Assembly: GCF_001514495.1 (NCBI RefSeq)
Contig: NZ_BCNM01000004.1
Span: forward strand, 248,001-312,000
Reading direction: 5' to 3'
DNA length: 64,000 nucleotides
Source: Paenibacillus pabuli NBRC 13638
Lineage (GTDB): Bacteria; Bacillota; Bacilli; Paenibacillales; Paenibacillaceae
In this document: piece by piece, positions 34,660-46,758 of the stretch
How positions within the stretch are numbered: the stretch's first letter is position 1
Layout of the letters: each line of letters starts with the position of its first letter
The notes under the pieces: generated by a model
Databases searched by the model: none
The model's input: only the letters and a program-made list of their open reading frames with translations
Told to the model about the DNA's origin: nothing
Translations under genes and position numbers: made by a program

Positions 34660-34774
34660 TAAAATCAGTGCAGGTTTGGCGGGGAAGGCCACAGCCATCC
34701 GCGCCTTCTTTTTAGGTAGCGTCCGTAAACGCGGAGTTGCGGCCTGAGGATACCTTCAGGAAGGAGTGAACAGA

Positions 34775-35263
34775 TTGAATTTCGTATGGGAAAATACAGT
34801 TCTGGCGATTATAGCATTTGGTATTTTATATTGGCTTCTTAGCCGTTATGCATTTGGTCCACTTTTCTCCATTATGGAAAAACGTCGTGAGCTCGTATTG
34901 GCGCAAATGAATGAGGCTGCCCAAACGCGGGATCAGGCTATTGCCTATGTTGAGGAACAGAAGCAGGCTCTTGAAAAAGCGCGTAAAGATGCTTATGACA
35001 TCATTGAACAATCCAAACAAACAGGCGGCAAACAGGCTGAAACGATTCTGGCGGATGCAAAAGCAGAAGCGAATCGCCTGAAAGACGATGCTGTGCGTGA
35101 GATTGAGAGCGAGAAGAACAAAGCGGTTGCAGCGCTTCGCCGTGAACTGGGTACAGCTTCCGTTCAAATCGCTTCCAAGCTGATCAAAAAAGAAGTTGAG
35201 AACGGTCCTGCACAAGAGGAGCTTGTGAGCCAATACCTCAATGAGGTAGGAGGCCGACAATGA
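34775..35263 (+). CDS. atpF: ATP synthase F0 subunit b
   Basis: 162-residue peripheral stalk protein: one N-terminal TM helix (VLAIIAFGILYWLLSRYAF) followed by a long charged coiled coil (MNEAAQTRDQAIAYVEEQKQ and onward). Start: TTG at 34775, about 9 nt after AGGAAGGAG; the in-frame GTG at 34766 abuts that RBS and is unlikely. ATGA overlap with atpH. Confidence 0.95.
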   Translation: MNFVWENTVLAIIAFGILYWLLSRYAFGPLFSIMEKRRELVLAQMNEAAQTRDQAIAYVEEQKQALEKARKDAYDIIEQSKQTGGKQAETILADAKAEANRLKDDAVREIESEKNKAVAALRRELGTASVQIASKLIKKEVENGPAQEELVSQYLNEVGGRQ

Positions 35264-35808
35264 GCCGCGATACGATTGTTGCCAAGCGTTATGCGAAAGC
35301 ATTGTTTGAAGTTGCTCTCGAACAGAAGCAGGTGCTTGAAGTCGAACAAGAGCTACGTACTGTTGTAAGTGCCATCACAGGTGATGCGGAAATCGGTAAA
35401 TTTATCGAGTCACCCAACATCTCTGAAGAGGCGAAACAGAACGTACTTCGCACAAGTCTTGACGGCAAGGTGTCTGAACCTGTTCTGAAAACCGTTTTGC
35501 TTTTGATTGAGCGTGGACGCGTTGAACTGCTGGAAGCTCTGCTGAATGATTATGTGAAGATCGAGGGCGAATCGCTCGGCATAGCCGATGCACGCGTGTA
35601 CTCGACTTATGCCTTGAATGATGAAGAACAAGAAACGGTAGCCCGTGAATTCGGTGGCCGTGTGAATAAAAAGATCCGTATCGAGAACATTGTCGATCCG
35701 ACTCTGCTGGGCGGATTGAAAGTTGCCATTGGCGATACGATCTATGACGGCAGCTTGGCTGGCAAGCTCGAACGTCTTGAGCAGTCTTTTAACAGACGAG
35801 TACAGTAG
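35260..35808 (+). CDS. atpH: ATP synthase F1 subunit delta
   Basis: 182 residues connecting F1 to the b dimer. N-terminal helical domain TIVAKRYAKALFEVALEQKQ and C-terminal text RIENIVDPTLLGGLKVAIGD are typical OSCP/delta signatures. ATG overlaps the atpF stop (ATGA), with TAGGAGG upstream, so translation is coupled. Confidence 0.96.
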   Translation: MSRDTIVAKRYAKALFEVALEQKQVLEVEQELRTVVSAITGDAEIGKFIESPNISEEAKQNVLRTSLDGKVSEPVLKTVLLLIERGRVELLEALLNDYVKIEGESLGIADARVYSTYALNDEEQETVAREFGGRVNKKIRIENIVDPTLLGGLKVAIGDTIYDGSLAGKLERLEQSFNRRVQ

Positions 35809-35818
35809 ATTGGGGTGA

Positions 35819-37339
<1,521 letters not shown>

Positions 37340-37393
37340 ATAGATGATATGCAGCTGCGGGGTTGTTTAACCGATTCCGCATGTCTGCATGTA

Positions 37394-37575
37394 AAACTTT
37401 GTTCTTTCAAAGTTTCAATATGCTTACGAGTAGTTTTGACTTTGTCAAAACTAGTGAATGCTTACGAAGAAACTTTGGCTCTGCCAAAGTTTATGTTTGG
37501 GCTTACGAAGTAGTTTTGACTACGTCAAAACTTGTGTTGATGCTTACGAAGTAACTTTGACTCTGTCAAAGTTTT
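37394..37575 (+). repeat. Tandem array of five hairpins with alternating stems (atpA-atpG spacer)
   Basis: Five perfect short hairpins: 37394-37415 (AAACTTTG/CAAAGTTT), 37432-37452 (AGTTTTGAC/GTCAAAACT), 37470-37492 (AAACTTTGGC/GCCAAAGTTT), 37512-37532 (AGTTTTGAC/GTCAAAACT) and 37553-37573 (AACTTTGAC/GTCAAAGTT). Stem types alternate A-B-A-B-A, and a linker close to TGCTTACGAAGT sits before hairpins 2-5. Loops 2-5 are three bases. Spacing is 38-42 bp. No T tract, so they are not classical terminators. Stem changes are compensated (AC/GT, GC/GC), so the folded form appears to be selected. Confidence 0.88.
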
Positions 37576-37589
37576 GAGGTGGTGAAATC

Positions 37590-38462
37590 ATGGCAAAAGG
37601 CATGCGCGAAATAAAGCGGCAAATTAAAAGCGTACAAAGCACCAAGCAGATCACCAAAGCAATGGAGATGGTAGCTGCTGCAAAACTGCGGAAAGCGCAG
37701 GAAAAAGCAGAAGCAGCCCGTCCGTATTCGGAGAAACTGAAAGAAGTTGTGGCTAGTATTGCATCCAGTACGCAAGGAATCCAACATCCGATGCTGGAGA
37801 GCCGTCCGGTTAAAAAGACAGCGTATCTAATCATCACATCGGACCGTGGTCTTGCGGGCGGTTACAATGCGAACGTTTTGCGTCAGGTCAATCTGACGCT
37901 CAAAGAGCGTCACAACTCCCAGAATGACTACGAATTGTTCGTCATTGGGCGTAAAGGACGCGATTATTTCAGACGTCGGGAAATGGCTATGACATCCGTT
38001 GTTACGGATCTGTCGGATTCACCATCATTTGCAGATATCAAATCCATTGCACACGAGGCTGTTCAAGGATTTGAGCTGGCTAAATTTGATGAATTGTACA
38101 TTTGTTATAACCGCTTTGTGAATGCGTTGACCCAGATTCCTACGGTTGAACGTCTTCTTCCGATGGATACACCTGAGGTAACTGCTGCGGAAGGACCGAC
38201 GGCAAGCTACGAATACGAGCCTTCAGCTGAGGCTGTACTGGAAGTTCTGCTACCGCGTTATGCGGAAACGCTGATCTACGGTGCACTTCTGAATGGTAAG
38301 GCAAGTGAGCTGGGCGCGAAAATGACGGCAATGGGTAATGCAACCAAAAATGCATCCAAACTCATTAATGACTTGTCATTGACCTATAACCGTGCCCGTC
38401 AAGCGGCGATTACGCAGGAGATTACGGAAATTGTGGCAGGTGCCAACGCAGCACAAGGCTAA
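37590..38462 (+). CDS. atpG: ATP synthase F1 subunit gamma
   Basis: 290-residue central rotor. N-terminal helix MAKGMREIKRQIKSVQSTKQ and C-terminal helix MGNATKNASKLINDLSLTYN with NRARQAAITQEITEIVAGA are diagnostic. GAGGTGG lies 8 nt before ATG, directly after the last hairpin of the spacer array, so RBS access may be influenced by the array. Confidence 0.97.
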   Translation: MAKGMREIKRQIKSVQSTKQITKAMEMVAAAKLRKAQEKAEAARPYSEKLKEVVASIASSTQGIQHPMLESRPVKKTAYLIITSDRGLAGGYNANVLRQVNLTLKERHNSQNDYELFVIGRKGRDYFRRREMAMTSVVTDLSDSPSFADIKSIAHEAVQGFELAKFDELYICYNRFVNALTQIPTVERLLPMDTPEVTAAEGPTASYEYEPSAEAVLEVLLPRYAETLIYGALLNGKASELGAKMTAMGNATKNASKLINDLSLTYNRARQAAITQEITEIVAGANAAQG

Positions 38463-38543
38463 CCGTTTTTTATTAATGAAGGCTTGCAGTGCAGAGATAA
38501 AAGAGAACGGAACATTATTTCTGCAAAACTAGCAGGCTAGTAG

Positions 38544-39962
<1,419 letters not shown>

Positions 39963-40021
39963 TCTGAATCCAGGATTGTCCTTATGAAGCGAGCTATCGG
40001 ATAGTTTCAGGAGGGATGGAA

Positions 40022-40426
40022 TTGAGCACCTTTTTGTTGGAAATTGTAACGCCCGAGCGTTTGGTATTTACTGAACAAGTCGATAGTATCATCGTTCGAG
40101 GTGTTGAAGGGGAACTGGGTATTATGCCCGGCCACATCCCTATGGTTACACCATTGCAGATCGCACCGATTATTATCAAAAACGGAAAACAGAACAAACA
40201 AGTCGCTATTGGCGGCGGGTTTATCGAAGTCCGTAAAGATAAGGTTGTTGTGCTCGCAGAGAGTGCCGAATTCCCGGAAAGTATTGATGTGGACCGTGCA
40301 CGTGCAGCGAAAGAGCGGGCAGAACGCCGGCTTAGCAGCCAAAGCAATCAGGACCACTTTGATCACCGCCGGGCAGAGATTGCTCTGCAAAAAGCGGTTA
40401 ACCGGATCAACGTATACGGCAAATAA
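40022..40426 (+). CDS. atpC: ATP synthase F1 subunit epsilon
   Basis: 134-residue regulatory subunit: beta-sandwich (MSTFLLEIVTPERLVF, GELGIMPGHIPMVTPL) and C-terminal helices (AKERAERRLSSQ, ALQKAVNRINVY). Start: TTG 40022, 6 nt after AGGAGGG; the ATG at 40016 abuts the RBS. Last gene of the operon, followed by a terminator. Confidence 0.95.
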   Translation: MSTFLLEIVTPERLVFTEQVDSIIVRGVEGELGIMPGHIPMVTPLQIAPIIIKNGKQNKQVAIGGGFIEVRKDKVVVLAESAEFPESIDVDRARAAKERAERRLSSQSNQDHFDHRRAEIALQKAVNRINVYGK

Positions 40427-40438
40427 CTATTCAATTGG

Positions 40439-40469
40439 AGCCTGGCGGCTTAGTCTGCCGGGCTTTTTT
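40439..40469 (+). terminator. Terminator of the ATP synthase operon
   Basis: GCCTGGCGGC / GTCTGCCGGGC with G-U pairs, followed by TTTTTT. Confidence 0.82.
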
Positions 40470-40773
40470 GAGTTTTTGGAGCGTTATTTTTCCAGTTACA
40501 GTAAAATATATGGGCAATATCTTCGGTTGAAACACTTGATTTAACGGTAAATAAAGTTAAATATATTCACCGTTTATGGGGATATGAATAGAATGTAGGA
40601 CTAAAGTCGTGACAAAACCGATCCCTGGTAGAACCATTTTTTACGACGGAATTTTAAATTATTTCCGAGGAAATGACAGGATCGATATCGAAATAACGCT
40701 CTTTTATGTCGTTTTAGTCACAAAATCCCGGCATTTTGAATTTAAAATATTATCGAAGTGGAAATCAATGTAA

Positions 40774-40803
40774 TTGACAATGTATGATGAAAGAGCCTAT
40801 ATT
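40774..40803 (+). promoter_or_regulatory. SigA promoter upstream of ywzB
   Basis: TTGACA, 18-bp spacer, TATATT. The rest of the 602-bp gap (40427-41028) is AT-rich and noncoding, leaving a ~220-nt untranslated leader in which I recognise no riboswitch. Confidence 0.6.
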
Positions 40804-41028
40804 CCATAGAGTCAGCAGATGGAAGAAGCTGCGTTGATGAATTCCATAATCATTCACAGCCAGATGGTTGCTGCTCCGTGATTGGGCATCAAGAGTTCCT
40901 GCATGCCAGGAGTAAGTTTGAACGCAGGTTCAGTGTATTGTGTTCAAGACATTCCAGTATTCTAACAAGTTATGGATGCCAGGCATAATTATGCTGATCG
41001 CTGCAACAAATGTGGAGGTAATGAATAT

Positions 41029-41286
41029 ATGGATACTGATCTGACAAATCAGTTGAACCAGACATTAAGTACGAATGGCTTGGTCTCGATTATCGTCTCT
41101 CTTTTATGTATAGCGTTGTCTTGGTGGGCTCTGCAGAATCTCAAGCTGGATTTAATCATCAGGCAGCCACGAGGAGCACAGGGAAGACTGTTACATTTGC
41201 TGCTGGCCATCATACTCGGGCATGCTGTTTCAGGCTTTGTCATTGACTATTTGTCATGGACACAAATGTTGCGTCATTTGTTTTAA
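41029..41286 (+). CDS. ywzB: DUF1146-family membrane protein (YwzB-like)
   Basis: 85 residues with two TM helices (LVSIIVSLLCIALSWWALQN and LLHLLLAIILGHAVSGFVI) joined by a basic loop (RQPRGAQGR). It matches the small protein found between the atp operon and murA in Bacillus and Paenibacillus. Function unknown. ATG 41029 has GGAGG 10 nt upstream. Confidence 0.85.
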   Translation: MDTDLTNQLNQTLSTNGLVSIIVSLLCIALSWWALQNLKLDLIIRQPRGAQGRLLHLLLAIILGHAVSGFVIDYLSWTQMLRHLF

Positions 41287-41449
41287 TGTTGAGATGGTTG
41301 GTTAATCATCTGTTAGGTTCTTCAAGCAATCATTGTCGAATAACATCGATTGATTGTGTTAACAATTAGAGTATGAGTTGTCGTCGGAGGAATTGAGAAA
41401 AAAGTGTGACACCGAATTGGATGAATTTGAGATGTTTATGTAAAAATGC

Positions 41450-41478
41450 TTGTATCGTACAATTCAAAAATGTTATGA
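41450..41478 (+). promoter_or_regulatory. Possible promoter of murA
   Basis: TTGTAT, 17-bp spacer, TTATGA, within the 514-bp gap before murA. Nothing else recognisable is seen in that gap. Confidence 0.4.
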
Positions 41479-41800
41479 TGGAAGTTAGGGAATTCACCAT
41501 TGTTCACTTATTTTGTGGTTATAAACGGGATATCCGGTTGAATCCGGCTAATAATCATCCCAATCTGTTGTTCTGATGCTGGCTGACCTGTAAGCATTAC
41601 ATTTGCAAGGTCCGAAGGTATTATGCACGGCACGTGGTATCATCGATATGGATCATAAACCAATTCTTTTCTGAACAGACATGAAGGGCGTTATTTGCCG
41701 AGTTATGTCGAAATTCCACACACAGCAACAGTCCTTTCGATCACTGAGGGGCTCACGTATTCCGGAATGAAGAAAAGGGAATAAAAGCGCGGAGGGAACC

Positions 41801-43150
41801 ATGATGAGCAAATTTATCGTCCGCGGTGGCAAAAGGTTGACCGGAAGTGTCAAAGTTAGCGGCGCTAAAAATTCTGTTCTTCCGATCATCGCTGCCTCTC
41901 TCTTAGGGGAAGAAGGACAAAGCGTAATTATTGACGCTCCTCCTCTAGACGATGTGATGACGATTAACAAAGTGTTGGAATCGCTGGGAGCGGGTGTTAC
42001 ATACCGGGACGAAGTGATTACCGTAAATGCGGAGAAACTTACTTCCTGTGAGGCACCGTATGAATGGGTAAGTAAAATGCGGGCGTCCTTTCTGGTCATG
42101 GGGCCATTGTTGACGCGTATGGGTCATACAAGAATTTCGCTTCCTGGTGGATGTGCCATCGGTACACGGCCTATTGATCAGCATTTGAAAGGTTTTGAAG
42201 CCATGGGCGCCGAGATCAGCTTGGGCCAGGGCTATATAGAAGCTCGCAGCCAGGGAAGGTTGCGTGGTGCTAAAATTTATCTGGATGTGGCTTCTGTAGG
42301 TGCCACTCAAAATATTATGATGGCTGCAACATTGGCTGAAGGCGTGACTGTTCTGGAGAACGCGGCCAAAGAGCCAGAGATCGTGGATCTAGCCAATTTC
42401 CTGAACGGCATGGGAGCCAAAGTTCGTGGCGCTGGAACTGGAGTCATCCGCATCGAAGGTGTGGAGAAACTGACTGGCGTTAAACATACCGTCATTCCGG
42501 ATCGCGTTGAAGCAGGTACCTATATGGCTGCCGCTGCTATTTCCGGTGGTGACGTGTATATTGAAGGTGCAATTTCAGACCATTTGGGTTCTGTTATTGC
42601 GAAGATGGAAGAGATGGGTGTAACGATCCATCCTGACGAGAATGGGGTACGAGTGATCGCAGACCGTCCTCTTAAGGCTGTGGATGTGAAAACATTACCA
42701 TACCCTGGTTTCCCTACCGATATGCAATCCCAGATGATGGCGCTCTTGCTTGCCTCTGAGGGAACCAGTGTGGTGACAGAGACTGTTTTTGAAAATCGCT
42801 TCATGCATGTGGATGAATTCCAGTTGATGAATGCGGAGATCAAAGTGGAAGGACGTTCGTCCATCATTACAGGCAATGCCAAACTGAAGGGTGCCAAAGT
42901 AACAGCGACTGATTTGCGTGCGGGTGCCGCACTCATTATTGCGGGTCTGGTTGCCGAAGGTACAACGGAAGTGGGCGGTGTTCATCACATCGACCGTGGC
43001 TATGTACACCTCGCTGAGAAGCTTAATGGACTTGGAGCCGATATTTACCGTATTTCGGTAGAGGAGCCTAAGCTGGATGCAGTCAAAGCATCGAACGAAA
43101 AGGTTGAGGAAGAGGTACCGATGTTTAAGGTACAACCGACTTGGGCTTAA
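41801..43150 (+). CDS. murA: UDP-N-acetylglucosamine 1-carboxyvinyltransferase
   Basis: First committed step of peptidoglycan synthesis: transfers enolpyruvate from PEP to UDP-GlcNAc; the target of fosfomycin. 449 residues with [20 protein letters not shown] (Lys22-type site), the catalytic Cys in [20 protein letters not shown], and [13 protein letters not shown]. The 30-residue C-terminal tail ([20 protein letters not shown]) is longer than in most homologues. GGAGGG upstream of ATG 41801. Confidence 0.98.
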   Translation: MMSKFIVRGGKRLTGSVKVSGAKNSVLPIIAASLLGEEGQSVIIDAPPLDDVMTINKVLESLGAGVTYRDEVITVNAEKLTSCEAPYEWVSKMRASFLVMGPLLTRMGHTRISLPGGCAIGTRPIDQHLKGFEAMGAEISLGQGYIEARSQGRLRGAKIYLDVASVGATQNIMMAATLAEGVTVLENAAKEPEIVDLANFLNGMGAKVRGAGTGVIRIEGVEKLTGVKHTVIPDRVEAGTYMAAAAISGGDVYIEGAISDHLGSVIAKMEEMGVTIHPDENGVRVIADRPLKAVDVKTLPYPGFPTDMQSQMMALLLASEGTSVVTETVFENRFMHVDEFQLMNAEIKVEGRSSIITGNAKLKGAKVTATDLRAGAALIIAGLVAEGTTEVGGVHHIDRGYVHLAEKLNGLGADIYRISVEEPKLDAVKASNEKVEEEVPMFKVQPTWA

Positions 43151-43250
43151 CGTTGGATGGGACAATGGCTGCTATCCTGAATCATGATCACAAATAATTG
43201 TGAGTGGTGGATACAGGAGCATACGAGCTGACATGTAAGTAAAGATTAAA

Positions 43251-43278
43251 GCTAAGCCATCTGGCTTGGCTTTTTTTG
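43251..43278 (+). terminator. Terminator of murA
   Basis: GCTAAGCCA / TGGCTTGGC followed by seven T residues. The following 330 bp to spoIID show no gene; CATACCCT at about 43537 resembles a SigE -10 box but lacks a good -35. Confidence 0.85.
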
Positions 43279-43608
43279 TGTTCAATGATCCATTCAATCA
43301 GTACCTGATTCTATTAATAGCTGGTCCTAACGTGTATAGCATATACGTATAATCTGTGCGAATTCTGAACCAAATGAAAGGGCGAGTTTTAAAGAAATAT
43401 CTTGTACGTTACAGACCCGAAAATCGCACCGGATCAACGTTTCTCTTATTTTATAGAGCAAAGTTCAGTGTAGGTAGGCGCATATGAAATCCCTCCGTTT
43501 CTCTTAAATCAGGTTCTATCAGATCCATGCAGCTCATACCCTAAACTATGGATTTGAACAAAAGGACCGGCGCTTGACCGGCCATGGACAACGGAGGGTT
43601 ATATCACA

Positions 43609-44967
43609 ATGAAAGAAGCCCGTGTACAGGTTAAAGTACCTCTTGTCCCCCGTCCACTTGGGAAGGAGTCAGAGGAGATTTCTGTTTTTGGTGTGGAACA
43701 AGACAAGCTTGCTTCAACGAACCTCAGGACCGTTTCGGGTGAGCCCATAACAGCTTCATCCACTTCATCCGGTCCAAGCCCCTTAAAAGAGCCAACCGGG
43801 GCAGCTGCGGGGCGTATGCACGTACCTGTTGTTGAGCTGGATCAGTTCCGCCGTGTCAAACGACGGAGAATGCGTACATTTGGCAGAGGCCGCAGATGGG
43901 GGAAAAACACAGCTCGCTGGCAGCCAGCAGCAGCTGTTTCCACATTACTTGCGCTTGCCTTGCTCATACCCGCCATTCTGGTCTGGCCCCGGGCGAATGA
44001 TCCTGATCCGGTCAAACCGATCCCTGTTCCATCAGGTGTAGGCAGTATAACGACTCCAGCGCCTGCGCCAGCTGTACCTGTTACCTACCCTGAACCTCAA
44101 GTAAGGGTATATCTGTCTGCAACCGGTACAACGATGAATCTTCCGCTGGAGGAATATGTTACGGGTGTGGTGGCTGCCGAGATGCCAGCTGAATTCAGAC
44201 TGGAAGCCTTAAAGGCTCAGGCCATTGCGGCAAGAACATTTATCGTCAGAAGGCTGGCCGCGAATGATACAAGCGGTGTCCCATCCGGAGAAGCCGATGT
44301 GACCGATACTGTGAGCCATCAGGTGTTTATACCACCAGACCGAGTGAAAGCGGACTGGACACGATTGGGGAAGGCCGAGGAATGGAAAAAACTGCAACAG
44401 GCTGTACGCGAGAGCCGAGATGCCGTCATGACCTATCAGGGCAAGGCGATCACCGCTTCTTTTTTCTCCACGAGTAACGGATATACAGAGAATGCAGAGG
44501 ATGTGTGGGGCAACCCTGTACCCTACTTGCAGAGTGTAGACAGTCCGTGGGATAAAAAGCTGGCTCCAGGCTTTGAGGAAACCATCACTTTGAAGCGCAG
44601 CGAGATTCTCCGGAAGTTGAATCTAAGTGCGGGCTCTATCCCGGCGACCGCGCAGCAGAATGGTGGCTGGATGGAAGTCATGTCTACAACGCAAGGCCAT
44701 CGGATCAAGGAGATGCGGATTGCAGGTACAACCTTTAGTGGACCGGAGGTCCGAAAGCTGCTGGGGCTGAGATCGAGCCAGTTCAGCTGGAAGACGGATG
44801 GAGATGAGGTTGAAATTACAACGTATGGATACGGTCATGGTGTCGGCATGAGCCAGTGGGGGGCCAATGGCATGGCACAGGAGGGTCACACCGCGACCCA
44901 GATTCTCAAACACTATTACACGGGTATCTCTTTCGGACAGGCATCCAAGATGCTAGCCTCACAATAG
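43609..44967 (+). CDS. spoIID: Stage II sporulation protein D (lytic transglycosylase)
   Basis: Part of the SpoIIDMP machine that degrades septal peptidoglycan during engulfment. 452 residues; B. subtilis SpoIID is about 340, the excess being an N-terminal cytoplasmic stretch of about 110 residues before a basic region (RRVKRRRMRTFGRGRRW) and a TM helix (AAVSTLLALALLIPAILVW). The enzymatic domain has LPLEEYVTGVVAAEMPAEF (catalytic Glu), ALKAQAIAARTF, HQVF, SFFSTSNGYTENAEDVWG and GYGHGVGMSQWGANGMA. GGAGGG upstream of ATG. Normally SigE-controlled. Confidence 0.96.
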   Translation: MKEARVQVKVPLVPRPLGKESEEISVFGVEQDKLASTNLRTVSGEPITASSTSSGPSPLKEPTGAAAGRMHVPVVELDQFRRVKRRRMRTFGRGRRWGKNTARWQPAAAVSTLLALALLIPAILVWPRANDPDPVKPIPVPSGVGSITTPAPAPAVPVTYPEPQVRVYLSATGTTMNLPLEEYVTGVVAAEMPAEFRLEALKAQAIAARTFIVRRLAANDTSGVPSGEADVTDTVSHQVFIPPDRVKADWTRLGKAEEWKKLQQAVRESRDAVMTYQGKAITASFFSTSNGYTENAEDVWGNPVPYLQSVDSPWDKKLAPGFEETITLKRSEILRKLNLSAGSIPATAQQNGGWMEVMSTTQGHRIKEMRIAGTTFSGPEVRKLLGLRSSQFSWKTDGDEVEITTYGYGHGVGMSQWGANGMAQEGHTATQILKHYYTGISFGQASKMLASQ

Positions 44968-45059
44968 GTTCTACGTTATAAGGTTGTATGAGATTGGCGA
45001 ATCATAGTCAATCATCCTTAGTACTACCACCCTTTCCGGAGCTTTCGAGATTCGGCTAT

Positions 45060-45255
45060 ATATGCGGAGAGTGCTAGCGTATGGGTAGCGCAGGGGACAG
45101 AAAAGACCTGTAGAAGCGAAGCGTCCGCCTTTATCCCCGGATTTCTCCCTTGGGAGAACATAATCAGGAAATCCGGGGATAACAGCCGGTCGAAAGGTTT
45201 TCTGGCCCCGGAGCGGTGCACGTACCCGCTGCACATCTCCACCTATATAGCACTC
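45060..45255 (+). repeat. Dispersed palindromic intergenic repeat, copy C (before spoIIQ)
   Basis: Core GTAGAAGCGAAGCGTCCGCC-TTTATCCCCGGATTTCT, a loop, then AGGAAATCCGGGGATAACAG-CCGGTCGAAAGG. TTATCCCCGGATTTCT pairs perfectly with its partner arm; the outer arms GGGGACAGAAAAGACCT and AGGTTTTCTGGCCCC also pair. Fills most of the 371-bp gap between spoIID and spoIIQ. Confidence 0.75.
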
Positions 45256-45291
45256 TTTGAAAGTTCCGTGAAAATAATTAGAGTCGCGCGT

Positions 45292-45319
45292 GTATAAAAG
45301 AGTTGCACCCGGTAACACT
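45292..45319 (+). promoter_or_regulatory. Predicted SigF/SigG promoter of spoIIQ
   Basis: GTATA, 14-bp spacer, GGTAACACT, an excellent match to the forespore -10 consensus, 20 nt before the spoIIQ start. SpoIIQ is SigF-dependent in B. subtilis. Confidence 0.6.
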
Positions 45320-45338
45320 TGTTACTGAGGTGATCAAG

Positions 45339-46079
45339 ATGAATGAACAAAACAAAAAAACAGTCCAAGAAGAAACTCCTAAAACAACTCAAGGAGTACC
45401 GGCTAGCCAGCCCTCTTCATGGAGAAGAGCAATGTCCAAACGCTGGGTCTTCCCGGCAGCCTACATCGCAGCAGCAGGCATTATACTAACCTTAGTGTGG
45501 GTCTATCAGGGCACAGGCGAAAAAACGCTGAACTCGGACCCTACAAACGGGGTAGTAGAAACAGGTGCATCGGCGGGTACAGAAGAAACAGCAGTAGGCG
45601 GAGAACAGGAAAGTGTGGAAGTTGTTGCAAAGTCGGAGAATTTTGTTTGGCCTGTAGCGGTCCCATCCGAAATTTCGGTCGTAAAACCGTTCTATGAGAA
45701 CGAAGGTTCAACCGAGGAACATGAAGCAGCGATGGTGCAGTACAATGACACATTTATCCCGAACACGGGTGTAGACCTGGCACGGGGCGATAACAAAACG
45801 TTCGAAGTCAAAGCAGCACTCGGCGGTAAAGTGACACGGGTGGAACAAAACCCGCTGACAGGTCAAGTTGTGGAAATCACACACAGTGATAACCTCAAGA
45901 CCGTATACCAAAGCCTGGCTGACGTCAAAGTGAAACAGGATGATGAAGTGAAGCAAGGAGATGCGATTGCATCGGCTGGCGTTAACGAGTTGGAAAAAAC
46001 GCTGGGCAATCACCTTCACTTTGAAGTATACGAAGACGGTCAACCGGTCAACCCGCAAGGATATCTTCCGGAAAAATAA
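45339..46079 (+). CDS. spoIIQ: SpoIIQ-like engulfment protein with degenerate LytM (M23) domain
   Basis: Forespore membrane protein that binds mother-cell SpoIIIAH across the septum. 246 residues: cytoplasmic tail, one TM helix (residues about 34-53, VFPAAYIAAAGIILTLVWVY), acidic linker, and a LytM domain (about 130-240). The first metal ligand of LytM enzymes (His of HxGxD) is Asn here (NTGVDLA), while HLHFEVYEDG keeps the second His motif, so peptidase activity is probably lost and the domain acts structurally. ATG 45339 with GAGGTGATC upstream; the longer frame at 45303 overlaps the promoter. Gene order spoIID-spoIIQ-spoIIID-mbl is conserved. Confidence 0.9.
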   Translation: MNEQNKKTVQEETPKTTQGVPASQPSSWRRAMSKRWVFPAAYIAAAGIILTLVWVYQGTGEKTLNSDPTNGVVETGASAGTEETAVGGEQESVEVVAKSENFVWPVAVPSEISVVKPFYENEGSTEEHEAAMVQYNDTFIPNTGVDLARGDNKTFEVKAALGGKVTRVEQNPLTGQVVEITHSDNLKTVYQSLADVKVKQDDEVKQGDAIASAGVNELEKTLGNHLHFEVYEDGQPVNPQGYLPEK

Positions 46080-46106
46080 ATGATTTTTACCGCAGCAGCA
46101 TGACGG

Positions 46107-46135
46107 GCAGAGGGGATTTCTCCTCTGCTCTTTTT
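46107..46135 (+). terminator. Terminator of spoIIQ
   Basis: GCAGAGG / CCTCTGC hairpin followed by TCTTTTTG, 28 nt after the stop. Confidence 0.85.
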
Positions 46136-46188
46136 GTGCTTTTCAGAAAATAATGGGACCTTCGAAGCTTGTCACACCTCTAAACCGC

Positions 46189-46216
46189 GAATATATAGGC
46201 ATGCTCCTCATATAAT
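46189..46216 (+). promoter_or_regulatory. Predicted SigE promoter of spoIIID
   Basis: GAATATA, 13-bp spacer, CATATAAT matches the SigE consensus (KMATATT, CATACAHT) with one mismatch in each box, 36 nt before spoIIID, which is SigE-dependent in B. subtilis. Confidence 0.6.
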
Positions 46217-46251
46217 GTACCAAACTATCCACACAGTAGGGAGGCGGGAGC

Positions 46252-46539
46252 GTGCACGATTACATCAAGGAACGGACCATCAAAATTGGTCGCTGCATTG
46301 TTGAGACGAGGAATACGGTCCGTACCATTGCCAAGGAATTCGGCGTGTCAAAGAGTACTGTGCATAAGGATCTGACGGAGCGTCTGCCGGAAATCAACCC
46401 TGATCTTGCTGACCAGGTGAAACACATTCTGGAGTATCACAAGTCCATCCGCCATTTGCGGGGCGGTGAAGCGACCAAAATCAAATACAAAAAAACAAGC
46501 GGTAAAAAACGCGAGGTGCTGGCTTCCGCTAAATCGTAG
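46252..46539 (+). CDS. spoIIID: Sporulation transcriptional regulator SpoIIID
   Basis: 95-residue mother-cell DNA-binding protein that tunes the SigE regulon and sigK. Starts MHDYIKERTIKIGRCIVETR; the HTH is NTVRTIAKEFGVSKSTVHKD, and the basic C-terminus (ATKIKYKKTSGKKREVLASA) binds flanking DNA. GTG start with GGGAGGCGGGAG upstream. Length equals the B. subtilis protein within two residues. Confidence 0.97.
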   Translation: MHDYIKERTIKIGRCIVETRNTVRTIAKEFGVSKSTVHKDLTERLPEINPDLADQVKHILEYHKSIRHLRGGEATKIKYKKTSGKKREVLASAKS

Positions 46540-46758
46540 GGACCTGCGGCAAGACGTAGGTCAAAAAGCTCACACATGCATTGAATCCCTCCCCTGAAGT
46601 ATGATATGTTAAAAGCTGGTACAGGATCGAATTATGACATCTTATCAGCCCGATTTTTACATATATATGTTGCACTTTGTCGAACGAGCGGTGACGTGAT
46701 AAGGGACTCTTTTTCACAGGATACGCTGACCAAATAATATCACTTTGGGGGCTCTTTT

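Noticed and set aside
37394..37575. CRISPR-like regular repeats
   Set aside because: Units are self-complementary hairpins with near-identical short linkers, no unique spacers and no cas genes.
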